A stretch of 64,000 nt of DNA from NCBI GenBank assembly GCA_025765615.1, contig JAIVFJ010000095.1, forward strand, positions 1 through 64,000, written 5' to 3'. Source of the stretch: Zopfochytrium polystomum. Its lineage: Eukaryota > Chytridiomycota > Chytridiomycetes > Chytridiales > Chytridiaceae. Made by a program: the position numbers and the translations under genes. How positions within the stretch are numbered: the first letter of the stretch is position 1; each line of letters starts with the position of its first letter. The notes beneath the pieces are model-generated. The model worked only from the letters and a program-made list of their open reading frames with translations. It ran no database searches and had not been told where the DNA came from. Shown here one piece after another: positions 1 to 10,451 of this stretch.

Positions 1-1
1 G

Positions 2-577
2 AATGCATCCACTGGCCAGGAGATGGACAAGCTGGAGGGACATAACAGAAGGGTCACCTCTGCAGCATTCAGTCCTGATGGGCAGTTTGTTGTGTCTGGA
101 AGTTGGGACAATACAGTCCGGATTTGGAACAGATCCACTGACAGAGCTGATTCAAGCTGGTTTAAGGAGGCGACCAAGGCCCACTGGCAGTTGATGCACA
201 CAATTAAATATTTCTCTTTCACAGTATCTGATGGATTCAGTGCTGATGGGCGGTCTGTTGTTTTGAGGGACAAGGTCGGAACAGCAATTTGCATCAACCT
301 TGCAACTGCTCTCCAATTACAAGAAAATGCTGGGCTTTCTGGAACTGTTTCTTGCAGCCAACAATCGAGTTTTTGTGTTCGTGATGTGTCAGGGAGGAAA
401 CTGCAGGGTGGTAAAACTGCCTCTGTGTCTGTTATGAAAAATGGTGTTTGGTTCTCTCCCACCAACACCAAATCCTTTTTCTGGCTTCCTCCTGAATTTC
501 GATGTGGTCAACAATTCCTCACCAAACATTCAATTCTTCTCCTTGGCAGTGGCATTTCCTCTGTCATTCAGTTTTGA
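2..577 (+). CDS. 3' end of a WD40-repeat protein (cut by window edge)
   Basis: The frame is open from the first bases and stops at 577, so only the last part of a gene is present. One clear WD40 repeat is visible: a GH dipeptide, a SPDG turn, then [11 protein letters not shown], the usual end of a repeat ('GSWD...RIW'). About 140 residues without recognisable repeats follow; they could be a last degenerate blade or a tail. WD40 propellers are protein-binding scaffolds; in fungi many sit at the C-terminus of STAND proteins, but nothing here shows what lies upstream. The start is outside the window, so the complete product cannot be named. The downstream 577-1327 stretch is T-rich and shows no further coding signal. 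Confidence 0.6.
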   Translation, partial: NASTGQEMDKLEGHNRRVTSAAFSPDGQFVVSGSWDNTVRIWNRSTDRADSSWFKEATKAHWQLMHTIKYFSFTVSDGFSADGRSVVLRDKVGTAICINLATALQLQENAGLSGTVSCSQQSSFCVRDVSGRKLQGGKTASVSVMKNGVWFSPTNTKSFFWLPPEFRCGQQFLTKHSILLLGSGISSVIQF

Positions 578-1327
578 TTTTGTTTCTGTTATGGAAAGTG
601 TGTTTTTGTTGGTGAGGCTTTGGAGGTTGTGGTTGTCCTGCCCTTCTGCTTCAGAGAGTGGCTTTGATGACTTGATGACTTGGAGGGCTGATTGTGACAT
701 GAGACTGGTGCCAAAATTGCTCTTAAAGCATTGGGATTTTCATGCACGACAATTAACCTTGAGTTCTTTAGAGCCTCTTGAGTAGAGACTCTTTGTTTCT
801 TCCTGTCCTTTTTTTTTCTTTTTTTGGTTTTGTTGGCCCATGTTGCTTGTACATGGGAAACAAAAAATCGCAGCACAAAGATGATACTGAATGGAGCCCT
901 TTTTGTGTGCTTTACAACAATTTGAGTTTGATTGGCGTAATGGAGCTGGACTTCTTTGCATTCTTTGAGGTTCCCACTCTCTATCTGAGTCTGGTGTGAC
1001 GTTGGCAAAACTCATAATTCAATTCCAAAATCCAAACAAAGCCTCCAAAATTCAGTTGCATTGGATGTTTGCAGTCGTCAAATGAGTCATTTTACCTTCT
1101 AATCCCCAACATCCTACCAGTGGTAGAAAAAAAGTTTCTTTTTTTTTCTCTTGCACTAGCTCTCGCAACTAAGCGTAAATTCCAATATTTAGTAAATTAG
1201 AAATACAAATACCCATTGCATTTTCTGTTTGCCACGCTCTTTTTTCGACGTGCTAGCACTCTTAGCATTCAGGGGAGGCTTTCAAAGTAGACAAGGACAA
1301 TTAGTTTTGTCAGGGTTACGGTTATTC
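578..1327. other. Non-coding stretch, no gene seen
   Basis: AT- and T-rich sequence with short overlapping open frames on both strands. None has a recognisable domain. It probably holds the 3' untranslated region of the WD40 gene and the flank of the LINE fragment that follows. Confidence 0.5.
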
Positions 1328-1647
1328 GCAAGTCCTCCACACTGAATGCGCATCTGCACAATCATCCTGGGCAGCTGCATTCCCTTCTTCTTTGAGGCAA
1401 TGCAAGTCTCCTTAGAGATCTTGTCCTCAGCTTTGGCACTGTAGGGGGCCCAAAAAACCAGCGACTATAAGCCCAAATCCACGGCTGAAATGTTCAAATC
1501 CCGTTGCTCTGCAGTGGGAATCAACTTGGGGTGCAGCCTCTCCAGCCTGTCCTTAACCCCTGAGCACTCCAAAACATGCCTCCTAGTGCATTTCTCTGCA
1601 CAGTCTGCCCACACACAGGGTTGGTGGAACGCTACCATCCCAGCCAG
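1328..1647 (-). mobile_element. LINE fragment (C-terminal coding part)
   Basis: About 320 bp closely match the segment at roughly 10,740-11,060 inside the full LINE open frame, in the same minus orientation. The match covers the region around the C-terminal cysteine/histidine motif of that element. It starts and ends abruptly, the reading frame is broken, and no poly(A) is attached, so it is a dead fragment. Confidence 0.8.
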
Positions 1648-1952
1648 GGTAAGGGTTCAGAAGACATCAGTCCCAGTTGGCTCAAGACCTATGGTTGTGC
1701 AGAAATGGTCTTTGTAGTGGCCCATCTTCTGGGGGTCAAGCGCACACTGGCTCCTATCTGAACACGCCTTCTGACACTTGATGCGCTTGGCCTTCCCAGC
1801 AAAGTCGCACACAGCAGAGTCTTGAACAGCTGAATAACACGCTTCCTGTACTGCTTGATGGGAATCTTCACAATCTTGTTCCACTGACAAAACTGGGTCC
1901 AGGCCATCGTCTGCCCCACAGGATCATCATCTGAGTGAGCCACAGCAGCCCT

Positions 1953-3057
1953 TCACGCCTCCACGCAACAGCGCTTTAACTCCTCCAGATGCTTCTCCTT
2001 CACAACGTGGAAACTGAGCCCCATCGTGTCGCCCGTTGAGAGGACGAAGCGAGGCTCGTCGCGGTTGGCGTGGAACGGGTAGCGGTTCAGGTCGCCGGCG
2101 TGGAAAAGAACCTCGATGAAGATTTTCACTATGTTGCAAACCAAAAAAAAAAAAAAAAAAAACAAAAAAAAACGAGAGTTGGGTTGTCGTTGGATGAAAT
2201 CGGAGTCCGCGCACCTAGCCGCGACGGGTGGGTCGACGGGCAGTCCCCTCCGTCGAACGCGATTGTCCCGTCGTTGTTGTACGCGTAGGAAACGTGTGAC
2301 TTTCCGAAGGATTGAGGGGCTGGTCGGTTAACCAAAAACCCGGGGGGGGGTGGGGTTGTCCACCAAAAAGAAGAACAAAACACTCACCTGATCCCCCGCA
2401 AACCCCTCCCGTCCGCCCACACCGGAAACTGCACCTGCGCCCTCACGTCCCCCTCGCAGTCCCGCGGTATCCCCGTCCCATCCGCGTTCCCCGGGTTCTC
2501 TCGCCCGATGCAGATCCACCTCACCGCCCGCTCCACCTGAGTTCCCCCTTGCCCCCGCCGCGTGTAGTTCCCCGCTATCATACCGAACCCTCGCGGGAAT
2601 TCGTGGTTGTATAGGTTGCCACGCGTCTCGTAGAAGGTAGTGATGCCCGCGGGGATGTAGGTGTAGGTGTTGTTCGGGTTGATGTAGAAGAGGGAGGGGT
2701 ACCAGTAGCTTAGGACGGGATGGGGGGAGGGGGCTTACTCGGAGTTGTCCACTGACCGCGCACGACGTGCACCCCGACGCCTGCACCGCGTCGAACCCCG
2801 CCGTCGGCGAGAATCCGGAAGCCCCCGCGACAGTGTTCGCGTGCGACGACGTCGCACCGGGCGACACCACTGACGAAATAGAGAGAGTTCAGCGGGGGGG
2901 AAAAAGGTTCTGGGTCGGTGATCATCGCACCTCCGTCTAAAGAATCACCAGGTAATAGAAGAAACAAAAAAGAATCAGAGGGCTGCTTACTCACGGGGGT
3001 TGATCCGCGCCGCGTCCAGCACCGCCGAGCACCCCTGCCGGAACACCTGTCCGAACT
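1953..3057 (-). CDS. DUF1996 (WSC-associated) secreted-type fungal protein, exons approximate
   Basis: Minus-strand exons spell the conserved DUF1996 landmarks in order: RINP-VSPG, SSHAN, CTSC, YWYPSLFYINPNN, an NYTRRG block, KSHVSYAYNNDG, GDCPSTHPSRL, and a C-terminal VLSTGDTMGLSFH segment ending in a stop at 1953. DUF1996 proteins are fungal, usually secreted, of unknown biochemical role. Introns that keep the frame are read at 2129-2214 and 2320-2387; exon pieces lie at about 1953-2128, 2215-2319, 2388-2708, 2738-2880 and 2994-3057. The first exon with a signal peptide was not found. Between CTSC and YWYP the frame needs a one-base correction and an implausible 29-nt intron next to a C-run, and the 2320-2387 junction is also out of phase by my reading. 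Either the gene is decaying or the homopolymers are mis-called. Confidence 0.7.
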
Positions 3058-3642
3058 ACGCGGGGTCACCGCGGCGCCGGCGGCGGGCGGCGGAGGCGGT
3101 TGCGGCAACGTGCTGAACGCCGTCGCCGTCCTCGCCGATTGGTTGGATAGGCGGGTAGAAGGAGGAACCGTCCCGCTTTTTTTATGGTGGAATTTTCAAA
3201 GTCCGATAGGAATGACCCACCCTTGCCTGTCTTTTGGCGCCACCAGCCCCCGTACCCGTACCCCCACCCCGTTTTGGGCAAAAATAAAAAGCAGGCTAGG
3301 CCAGGGTAGCCACCGGGACTCCCATCAACACCGCAGCCGCCGGGGAGAACCGCTTCGAGCAGAACACAAGAAGCGATCGGGCGAATCACGCAAGTAGTCA
3401 AGCGCGAGCATAAATGCGAGTGGCGTTGTTTCGATGCGCAAAAGTGAGTGAGTGAAGTGAGCGAGTGAATGGCGAGTAAAGCGATCGGCTCGCACGCACG
3501 CAATTGGTCAAAGCACAAAGCCCAAGTGACACCCCCCGGAAACGAACCCGAAAGAGGAAAAAGAACACGACAGCGAAGGAGCGCGGAAGAACAGAGAGAA
3601 AAAGACTGCCAAAAGTCGACGAAGCAACTTGTTCAATCGCTT

Positions 3643-3673
<31 letters not shown>

Positions 3674-3683
3674 CACGGACCAA
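3058..3683. other. Gap with poly(C) tract; no gene resolved
   Basis: Contains a run of about 28 C residues (about 3,643-3,670) followed by TCCC. Short open frames on both strands are proline- or arginine-rich shadows. The missing 5' exon of the DUF1996 gene could lie here, but I cannot place it. Confidence 0.4.
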
Positions 3684-3939
3684 TTACATCTTCTTGAACA
3701 CGCTCCGATCCTGAATAACGCGCACCGCCAGCACGAACCCGGCCGCGATCAGGACTGTGTGATTTTTTGTGTGTGTGAGAGAGGTGGTGAGAAAGAAGGG
3801 GGGGGTTGAAAAGACAGGGAAGGAAGCGTACTTAGACTGAAGGACTGGCTGAGGTTGCGGCTACCAAAGACGATGGCGACTGTTCCTGGAAAAAGGCTGA
3901 ACATGCCGCCTGGTGAGGGGGTTTTTTTTGGGGGGGGAG

Positions 3940-5110
3940 GGGGAAGGGTGCGGTTACTTTCGGCGCTAGATGCAATATGTTGAGATTCGACCCACAGGGT
4001 ACACTACGCCCGTTACTGATGATCCCTTTGAGTACTCCATCCAATCACATTGGATGGGGTGTTTGAAGGGCTCAGTAGATTCAAAACTTGAATGGGGTGC
4101 TCGGTTGGCTAATCTGTTCTCAATTAAAAGAGATAGGCAAAGGCAGCTGTTGTTCTAGCTTTGTTCATCCTACTGGTAGGAACAATGCAATTAGAACATG
4201 CACAAAAATGCTCAAAGTACGCACTCTGCACGTGCAACACAGCACAGCAAGCATTTAGAAGCAGTGTACCACTGCCCCATGCTCCGGAATTCCGCTCTCT
4301 GCATTGGAATTCTGCTCCCTTATCTCGAATTCCGCTCTCTGCTTCGGAGTTCTGCTCTTTGATCTGGAATTCCAGCTTCCCTGCTGTGCTGTGCAATCTG
4401 AGCAATGCAACAGGCATTTAGGAATCAGGGATTGCACCAATTACTGCATTTCTAAAGTGAGATAAAAACTGAGCTCACCAGAGATTGCACCAATCATTGG
4501 ATTTCTAAAAACAAGGAAAAAAGCAGCTTGTTTCCCAAACAAGCTTCCTGATTTGGAAACAAACCAATTTACAAGCAACTGTTTCTCAAACAAGCTGTAA
4601 ATTGGTTCTTGGTGGTACTCAGCCCAGACAAAGTACTCAGCCCAAGGTGGTACTCAGCCCAGGCTGGTACTCAGCCCTGGTTGGTACTCAGCCCTGAATG
4701 GGTACTTAGCCCAGGCTGGGGGTTGGTGCTCAGCCTGTTTTATCTCATTTCTGTGGCTTGCTCTGTGCAGCCCACTCCTCCCTCTGTTTTCTGATGGCTC
4801 CAACCTGCAGGAGTATAAAAGCAGCAACCTCTCACAGAGGTCAAACAAGGAATCCAACCCCCTCCTTGCTGCTTTGACAGAATCCAGTGCAAAACAAGCC
4901 AATCTCTCTTCCTCCATTTGCTCTCTCTTCCCTCTCTGCCCACTCACTCCTCTCTCCTCTCTCCATCCTCTCACTCCCCTCCCTTTTCCATCATCACTGC
5001 TCTCTCTCTCTCTCTTCCTCTCCACACACACCAAGTCCCTCCAGTCCTGGGTGGGATTTCATCACAAAACAGACTCCTCTCCTGCCTACCTGCGCCACAG
5101 CCCGTTCACA
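3940..5110. mobile_element. Repeat-rich insertion in the MFS gene, possible solo LTR
   Basis: This block separates MFS exons and has no coding potential of its own. It contains a short imperfect repeat built on GAATTCCGCTCTCTGC-like units (about 4,287-4,375), the minisatellite at 4609-4722, and a TATAAAAG box at about 4,814 followed by C/T-rich sequence. A TATA box in a non-coding insert is typical of LTRs. Candidate TG...CA ends exist (about 4,147 and 5,110) but no target-site duplication was found, so the boundaries and class are uncertain. Confidence 0.4.
4609..4722. repeat. Minisatellite of GTACTCAGCCC-type units
   Basis: Six or so imperfect tandem copies of a unit of about 19 bp, each containing GGTACTCAGCCC or a one-base variant. 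The units lie just upstream of the TATA box in the MFS insertion, so they could be promoter-proximal repeats of an LTR. Confidence 0.75.
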
Positions 5111-5912
5111 ATTGCGAAATCGACCCTGCATGGTGGTTATCAGTCGTTAAAATTTTGAACCAGAACATTCTCAGCACGGCGACGTTGTCGTCACAAGGAA
5201 CGAGAGAAAAGGACGGTTTACGTACAGCGGCGCGACCGACGTGGCCAGCGGGCAGATGACGAGCGTCGAAATGCTGACGAGAAAGAGGCACACGACCAAG
5301 CTGTTGAGGCTGCCGAGAAGCAGGTCTGCAAACACCTCAAACCCGAACCGACCCGCTGCGCTCGAGAGGTTAAACCATGTTTTTAGAAGCCGTGCGACGG
5401 TCAGGGGTCGATTTTACAAGAATGACGGAGTCTGTTCAAAAGGAAAAGGAGGATCTCGTACTGGCGAGGACGAGCAACGACATGGACGTGCTGAGACCCA
5501 CGCTGTTGGCGTAGAGGGGAAGGAATAAAGGCGGGACAAAGAGGTGAAATATGGCGATCGAGCTGCCAACGAGGAGAAGGATGAACCGCTTGTCCTTGAA
5601 TACGGAACTGCACACAAAACAACCAAACGAACACCATTCAATGGGGGGTTTTTTTTTTTTTTGAAAACTTAACAAGTGCCGCAAAAAAATCTCTCACCAC
5701 TGCACAACTTTCTTGTTTGCAAAAAACGGCTCCGGCTGCGACCGCGACTTCAGCACGAGCGCGGCAGGCAGGTTCAGCGCGAGGAAAATGCACCCGACGA
5801 TCCGCAGCGTCCACGCCAGGTCCGTCGCCTCGAGCAGCTGGGCCGTGATGATGGTGAACACGGCGCTGCCCACCCCGGCGCCGGAGAAGACGATGCCGGT
5901 GCTGGGTTGCAG

Positions 5913-6262
5913 TGCGTGGCCGGATACTTCCTGCTGTTTGAATCCTACGCGCCGGCCCTTCTGGCCCAAAAGGCAAAGAAGCTGGGCGTCGTTGCCGCCA
6001 CTTCCAGCCACACATCCGTCGCCCACAGACTCAGCGAATCCTCCATCCGCCCGTTCATCCTCCTCTTCACGCAGCCCATCGTCCAAATCGTTTCGTTGTA
6101 CATGGCGTACATTTACGGCCTCCTCTATCTCGTCCTTTCGACCTTCACCCAGCTCTGGATCGAACGATACCACGAATCCGTCGCCGTCTCCGGCATCCAC
6201 TACCTCGCCCTCGGCCTCGGCTTCGTCGGCGCAAACATCCTCCTCGCCCCTCTCATCGACAA
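5913..6262 (+). pseudogene. Internal fragment of a DHA1-type MFS transporter
   Basis: The plus frame reads like the middle of a drug:H+ antiporter-1 family MFS protein. It has a helix ending in ESYAPALLAQKAKKL (typical end of TM6), a spacer, RPFILLFTQPIVQ (loop before TM7), YMAYIYGLLYLVLSTF (TM8), and GLGFVGANILLAPLID (TM9). The first bases follow a TTGCAG acceptor. Everything upstream of TM6 and downstream of TM9 is missing, so it cannot form a transporter. It is fused in frame to the arrestin fragment that follows. Confidence 0.7.
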
Positions 6263-7045
6263 GCCGCAGACGTGCGCCGTGTCGTACAAAGTCCCCGCCG
6301 TCGTTTCTCCCCCTCCTCCCCCTCCGACTCTGCGATGCAGCAGCAGGCCGGACGTGGCGGGCAGTGGACGGGCGCTGGGCTGGTGGATGCGGCTGTCGTC
6401 TGCCCGGGTCTTTCCGGGCAGCGAGCTGATTGTGGAGGTAGCGATGTCCAGCAGCGGTGGCAGCGGGGTGGGTGTGAAGCAGGCGGAGGTGACGCTGAGC
6501 GAGGTAGTAGCGCACGTGGAGACGGGCACGGATGGGCGAGCAGTGGGTGCGGCTGCGGTGGCAAGGGCGACGTGGACGTCTGTCGGGCCGGGAGGGGCGG
6601 TGCGAGCGACGGCACACGTGGCGCGGCAGGTGACGGTGTTCGGGAAGGGGTTGGAGTGGGAGGACGCCGATTCCGACGGCGGGGTGTGGGCTGTTGCGGC
6701 AGCAGCAGCGGTGGGCGATGGGGAGGCTTCAGCAGGGCGGGTCCGGATTCTGCGGGTGAAGGTTCCTCTGCCGCTGCACCCATGCACGACGCGGCCGGGA
6801 TGAGGGCGGAGCTGGCGCGGGCGGGGGCGGCGCCGGCGAAGCTGCCGCGGGTGGGAAAGATGGTGTCGACATGCGTGCATTTTGACGGGCAGTGGAACGG
6901 CGTGCTGGTCGCGCACGAGCTGACGGTGCGGCTGACAGTCGAGTGCGGGCGGTTTGTCGACTGGGTGGAGGAGACGGTGCCTGTCGATGTGGTTGCGCCG
7001 CTGTGGACAGGCGGGGACGACTACGATCCTCCGCCGGGGTACTGA
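6263..7045 (+). pseudogene. C-terminal part of an arrestin-like trafficking adaptor with a PPxY end
   Basis: The reading frame continues from the MFS fragment but changes character at VSYKVPAVV, which resembles the end of an arrestin N-domain. A segment like arrestin_C follows (VFPGSELIVEVAMSS, then after one frame change VSTCVHFDGQW, VAHELTVRLTVECG, VEETVPVDVVAPL). The last residues before the stop are PPPGY, matching the PPxY motif by which arrestin-related adaptors recruit Rsp5/Nedd4 ubiquitin ligases. The N-domain is missing and there is at least one frame change between about 6,600 and 6,850 (GC-rich; an unrecognised intron is possible). I infer a truncated arrestin gene whose 3' end is kept. 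Confidence 0.55.
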
Positions 7046-7621
7046 GTGGGGCGGAGGGGCAAAGTATGGTGGAGTGGATGGGTTGGTGCAACGGTTTCTG
7101 GTTTCTTTGCTTTTGGAACAGCGAGCCTCCTCTTCATTGAGCGGCTTGAGATATAACAAACCTTCTGACACACACCCCACAGCCCCCATACTCACTGCAA
7201 CCAACCAAATTCACTTTTCATCGGACGAGGGAAATAAGGTTCCATTCGTTCATTGCCGATTGTGGATGAGAGTAACGGATAAGTTTGAAAGGAGGATCAA
7301 GAAACATTTTTCACTGTCTAGATTCGAAATGATCGTGATCACACGGCGCTTCTTTCCCGACAAGGCACGCACGGCGCGGCACCAGCACGCAGCAAACCTG
7401 GCAAAAAAGTTAGGGTCCAGTTGCGCCATCAATGAAATACACACAAACAAGCTTTTTTGGTTCCCCAAACGTTGTCATTTGTCGCAGACTTATTCCTTCC
7501 CAGCGCTGGGCCTCGCACGAGCGCTGCCTCCTTCATCTTTCTCTCCCAAATTTGAATAGCTGTCCAGCGATTCCTCAGACCGCTCCCACCTTCCAAACGC
7601 CATCGCCTACCCCCTGCGCCG
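7046..7621. other. Intergenic, no gene seen
   Basis: Lies between the convergent 3' ends of the arrestin and archaemetzincin fragments. Open frames here are short and without recognisable domains. Confidence 0.5.
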
Positions 7622-8156
7622 TCACCGCGACCCAGCGAGCCCCGACATCTCCGCGATCCGCACCCCAAGCCACGCGTCAAACGCCGCAAACATGCCTGTG
7701 TCGGCCGCCCACCGCCCGCACACTTTCCGCAACGCCACGTACAGCCACACAAGGTAGTCGACCTCGGCCGCGCAGGCACGTAAAACCGCCTCTTCCTTCT
7801 CCTTTGCCGCCACAGCCGCCACCACGCCGTTCCCCCGCCCCGCCGCCGTCCTTGTTCTTCCCCCCGCTCGTCGACAACCACCACCACCACGTTCCCTCTT
7901 CTCTACCAACGACGGCACCACCACCACCAGCGACGGCGGCCCGGCAACAGTGCGCGCAAGCTTGGCGAGGCACACGGGGCACAAGTATGGCGGCCGCCTC
8001 AAGTCCTCGTTCAGTGACGCGGAGCCCTGCATGGCACACGCGTGGTAGACGCAATGGTCCATGGCCAGGCAGTGGCCGAGCTCGTGCGCGGCGGTGCGCG
8101 GGACGCGTGCGAGCCCGACTCCGCTTGCCGCTCCAGTATCGTCTGTTGCGGCGGCG
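7622..8156 (-). pseudogene. Archaemetzincin-like metalloprotease (M54), 5' end lost
   Basis: The minus frame carries the archaemetzincin signature: AAHELGHCLAMDHC with the zinc-binding HExxH and third zinc ligand spacing, then YHACAMQGS and a CPVC pair before KL. That is the HExxHxxGxxxC-x4-CxM...CxxC pattern of AMZ proteins, here with Ala-Met in place of Gly in the first part. The C-terminal tail with FDAWLGVRIAE fits the family, and the stop is at 7622. The N-terminal half is missing: upstream of about 8,156 the sequence is a dispersed repeat, also found at 14,281. The broad open frame reaching to 8,398 is therefore partly repeat sequence. A low-complexity insert follows the CxxC pair. Probably a dead copy. 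Confidence 0.7.
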
Positions 8157-10209
8157 GCGTTGGGCGTCGCACCAGGGCCAGCACGAATGCATAAAGGTTG
8201 GGGGAGTTGCCCTAACTCTGATGCGACCAAAGGGCTAAATTTGATGATTCTGCCAGCTGCTATTTCTGCTACCTTCCTCAAGATGTTTGTGGTGGACAAG
8301 GAGTGAAAGGAAACTGCAGATTTCAGAGCAAGTTTTTCATTTTGGATATTCTCAAAGTGCTTGCAACTCACCGACATGCTCTCGACAGAGCCAGGCAACT
8401 GACGACTTCACCAAATGCACTGCCTGGAATGAACCAGCTGCATATTTTGTACCCAGAAAAAACAGGCACTGCTCCAGCCAGCTGGTTTAAATTGATGCGG
8501 TGGAATGGCCTTCAGGTCTACCCTGCATTTGTTATTGTAGCTGCAGTGATGTTTGCGCCATAGGATAGGTGACTGGACCTTCTCCATTCAAATCCATTCT
8601 GTTTCTTGTCTTTGCTTCTTGGTTACTAATTGCTGATGTTTGTTCGTGTTGTTAGAATCTCTTCCTTTGGTTTGTCTCTTGGCCTATTTTCTTTGTATTC
8701 ATTTTCAGTTCCTGTCTTGTTGCAATGAGGCACAGGGCGTTTTTTTTGTAGGTGTCATCCAGACCTTGGATATCAAAACCTTTTTTCCCCTCGCTTCAAT
8801 GGTAGGGATGCTAGAACACCCAGCCTCCTTTACGTCTTTTGTTTGCTTGAAATGATATTTCTTTCTTCAAAAGACAACTTCTGTCTCCTTGAAGTAAGAC
8901 AATAAAAATGCCCAAAAAACCTCCTTTTTGCTGATACTCTGCAAAGTTGAGTGCCCCAGTAACTGAGATTGAAGCACAGGGGGTCCCCAGGTTTTCTGAA
9001 AAATTTAAAGAACCAACGACCCAGCTGAAAGGACTGTGAAACACAGTTGCAAGGCAAAAGTTGTTTGGGCCAACCTTGACCTGCAAAGGTTACTTGACAG
9101 AAATCTCCGCCAGGACCTCAACGTTAGCACCTTTCTAATGTATTTTTGACTGATCAACACATTTAGCATACTCCCACAACCGTCCACTGCTGTTCTGGAA
9201 AAAAGTTCTAAGTGAGGGCTGAAAAAAAAAAATCAAAAATCCTTTGTGCCCAAGTTTACCTTGCACAGACCCGAGCCCAGGATGTGAGGGCAGGACCAGT
9301 AAGCAAACCACATGCGTAGAACACGATTCCAGCGTCGAAACGGCAGTGGGCTGTGTTTCCAGAAAAAATTATAAGTGAGGACCAATTTTTTTTTTTTTTT
9401 GGGCCAACCTTGACCTGCAAAGGTTATTTAACAGAAACCTCCGCCAGGAGCTCGTCCTTAGCACCTTTCTAATGTACTTTTGACCGATCTACACGTTGAG
9501 CATAATCCCACGGCCGTCCACCGCTGTTCCGGAAAAAATTTCTAAGTGAGGACCGAAAAAAAAAAAAACGAAAATCCTTTGAGGCCAAGTTTACATTGCA
9601 CAGACCCGGCCCCAGGACGTGAGGGTAGGCCCAGTAAGCAAACCACACGCGTAGAACACGATTCCGGCGTCGAAACGGCGGTGGACAGCCTCCTGCAAAA
9701 GATTTTCTGAGTGGGAGTGCGTTTTGGATCTGGAGTTTTCGGAAAAACCCGCGATATTCCCTGTTTGCCACTAATCGACCCAAAGTTTTTTTTGCAGATT
9801 CGGAATCCTCTCGCAATTCTAGCTTAGAGATGTGACACTTAGAACGTCGAATCACGTCATCTTTGTGCCAGTGGGAGAGCTCAACGCGTGGGTGGTCACT
9901 GTGGACTTAGTTTTTTTGGCCCTGGTGGAAAACAATAACAAAATGAAAAAATTGACAAAAAAAAACAATTTGACTTGGCCTCATATGAGTCCATATTGAG
10001 GCCATATTGAGTCCATATGTGTGGACTCAATAGTGAATGAAAACCATAACAAAAACAATAAAATTGACAAAAAAAAACAATTAAGGAGACACAAAATGGA
10101 CTCATTAATGGACTTGATAGTGGACTTGATAGTGTGGACTTGATAGTGGCCCCACTTTCACTAAGTGGCCCCACTTTCACTAAGTAGGGCCCGGATTGAT
10201 ATGTCTAAG
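8157..10209. repeat. 2-kb direct repeat, copy 1
   Basis: About 2.05 kb matching 14,281-16,301 in the same orientation, with small indels; a stretch of about 20 bp present at 14,359-14,382 is missing here. The left end breaks the archaemetzincin gene. The unit contains part of an unidentified open frame, a partial poly(A) element (about 9,061-9,385) and a fuller one (9,386-10,209). The two copies flank the LINE at 10.2-12.8 kb. Confidence 0.85.
9386..10209 (-). mobile_element. Poly(A)-tailed non-coding element, copy 1
   Basis: Read on the minus strand it starts at CTTAGACATAT, contains several 'GTCCA...' direct repeats and AT-rich stretches, and ends in TTGGCCC followed by a run of A (T-run on + at 9386-9400). 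Two more copies with the same ends lie at 12,801-13,597 and 15,521-16,301. It has no open frame, so it is a SINE-like or non-autonomous LINE derivative. Partial copies without the A-run precede it at about 9,061 and 15,203. Confidence 0.65.
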
Positions 10210-10451
10210 GGTGAGGAATCTGCAACTTTGAAAGTTAAAAAGTGCGTACATATGAAATAGGAGAAACATGTCCAGAGGCAAGAAAGAGGTGCCAAGTAGA
10301 GAATCAAAAGGCAGAAAAACAGAGGACAGCAACTAGGTCAACAAGAAAAAGAGGAGAGGATCCACAGAGGTGAGGTGAAATTTAACAACAAGAAAACAAA
10401 TAGAAAACAAATGAGGTTCGAAGGACTGCGCCTGAAACACTGCACAAACTG

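Larger units (their letters stand above)
3684..5901 (-). pseudogene. C-terminal half of an MFS monocarboxylate-transporter-like gene, 5' lost and interrupted
   Basis: Minus-strand exons at 5698-5901, 5462-5607, 5222-5325, 3832-3909 and 3684-3754 join with consistent GT-AG phases. Translation gives the second half of a fungal MCT-type major facilitator: GIVFSGAGVGS helix, a LRIVGCIFL helix, FKDKRF loop, FLPLYANSVGLS, then GGMFSLFPGTVAIVFG and a final helix ending at a stop (3684). The upstream half is missing: the first exon seen begins right after a splice acceptor that abuts an oppositely oriented exon. Between 3910 and 5221 the gene carries a repeat-rich insertion, and a helix expected before GGMFS, as well as part of the last helix pair, is not present. 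MCT-like MFS proteins are plasma-membrane carriers of monocarboxylates or related solutes; this copy is unlikely to work. Confidence 0.7.

Noticed and set aside
1657..1943. Minus frames between the LINE fragment and the DUF1996 gene
   Set aside because: Overlapping short frames without recognisable motifs; no evidence that they are exons.
5694..6617. Long minus-strand acidic frame (307 codons) over the MFS fragment
   Set aside because: Only its last part (5698-5901) is real MCT-like sequence; the rest is the antisense of the DHA1 and arrestin fragments, with low-complexity composition.
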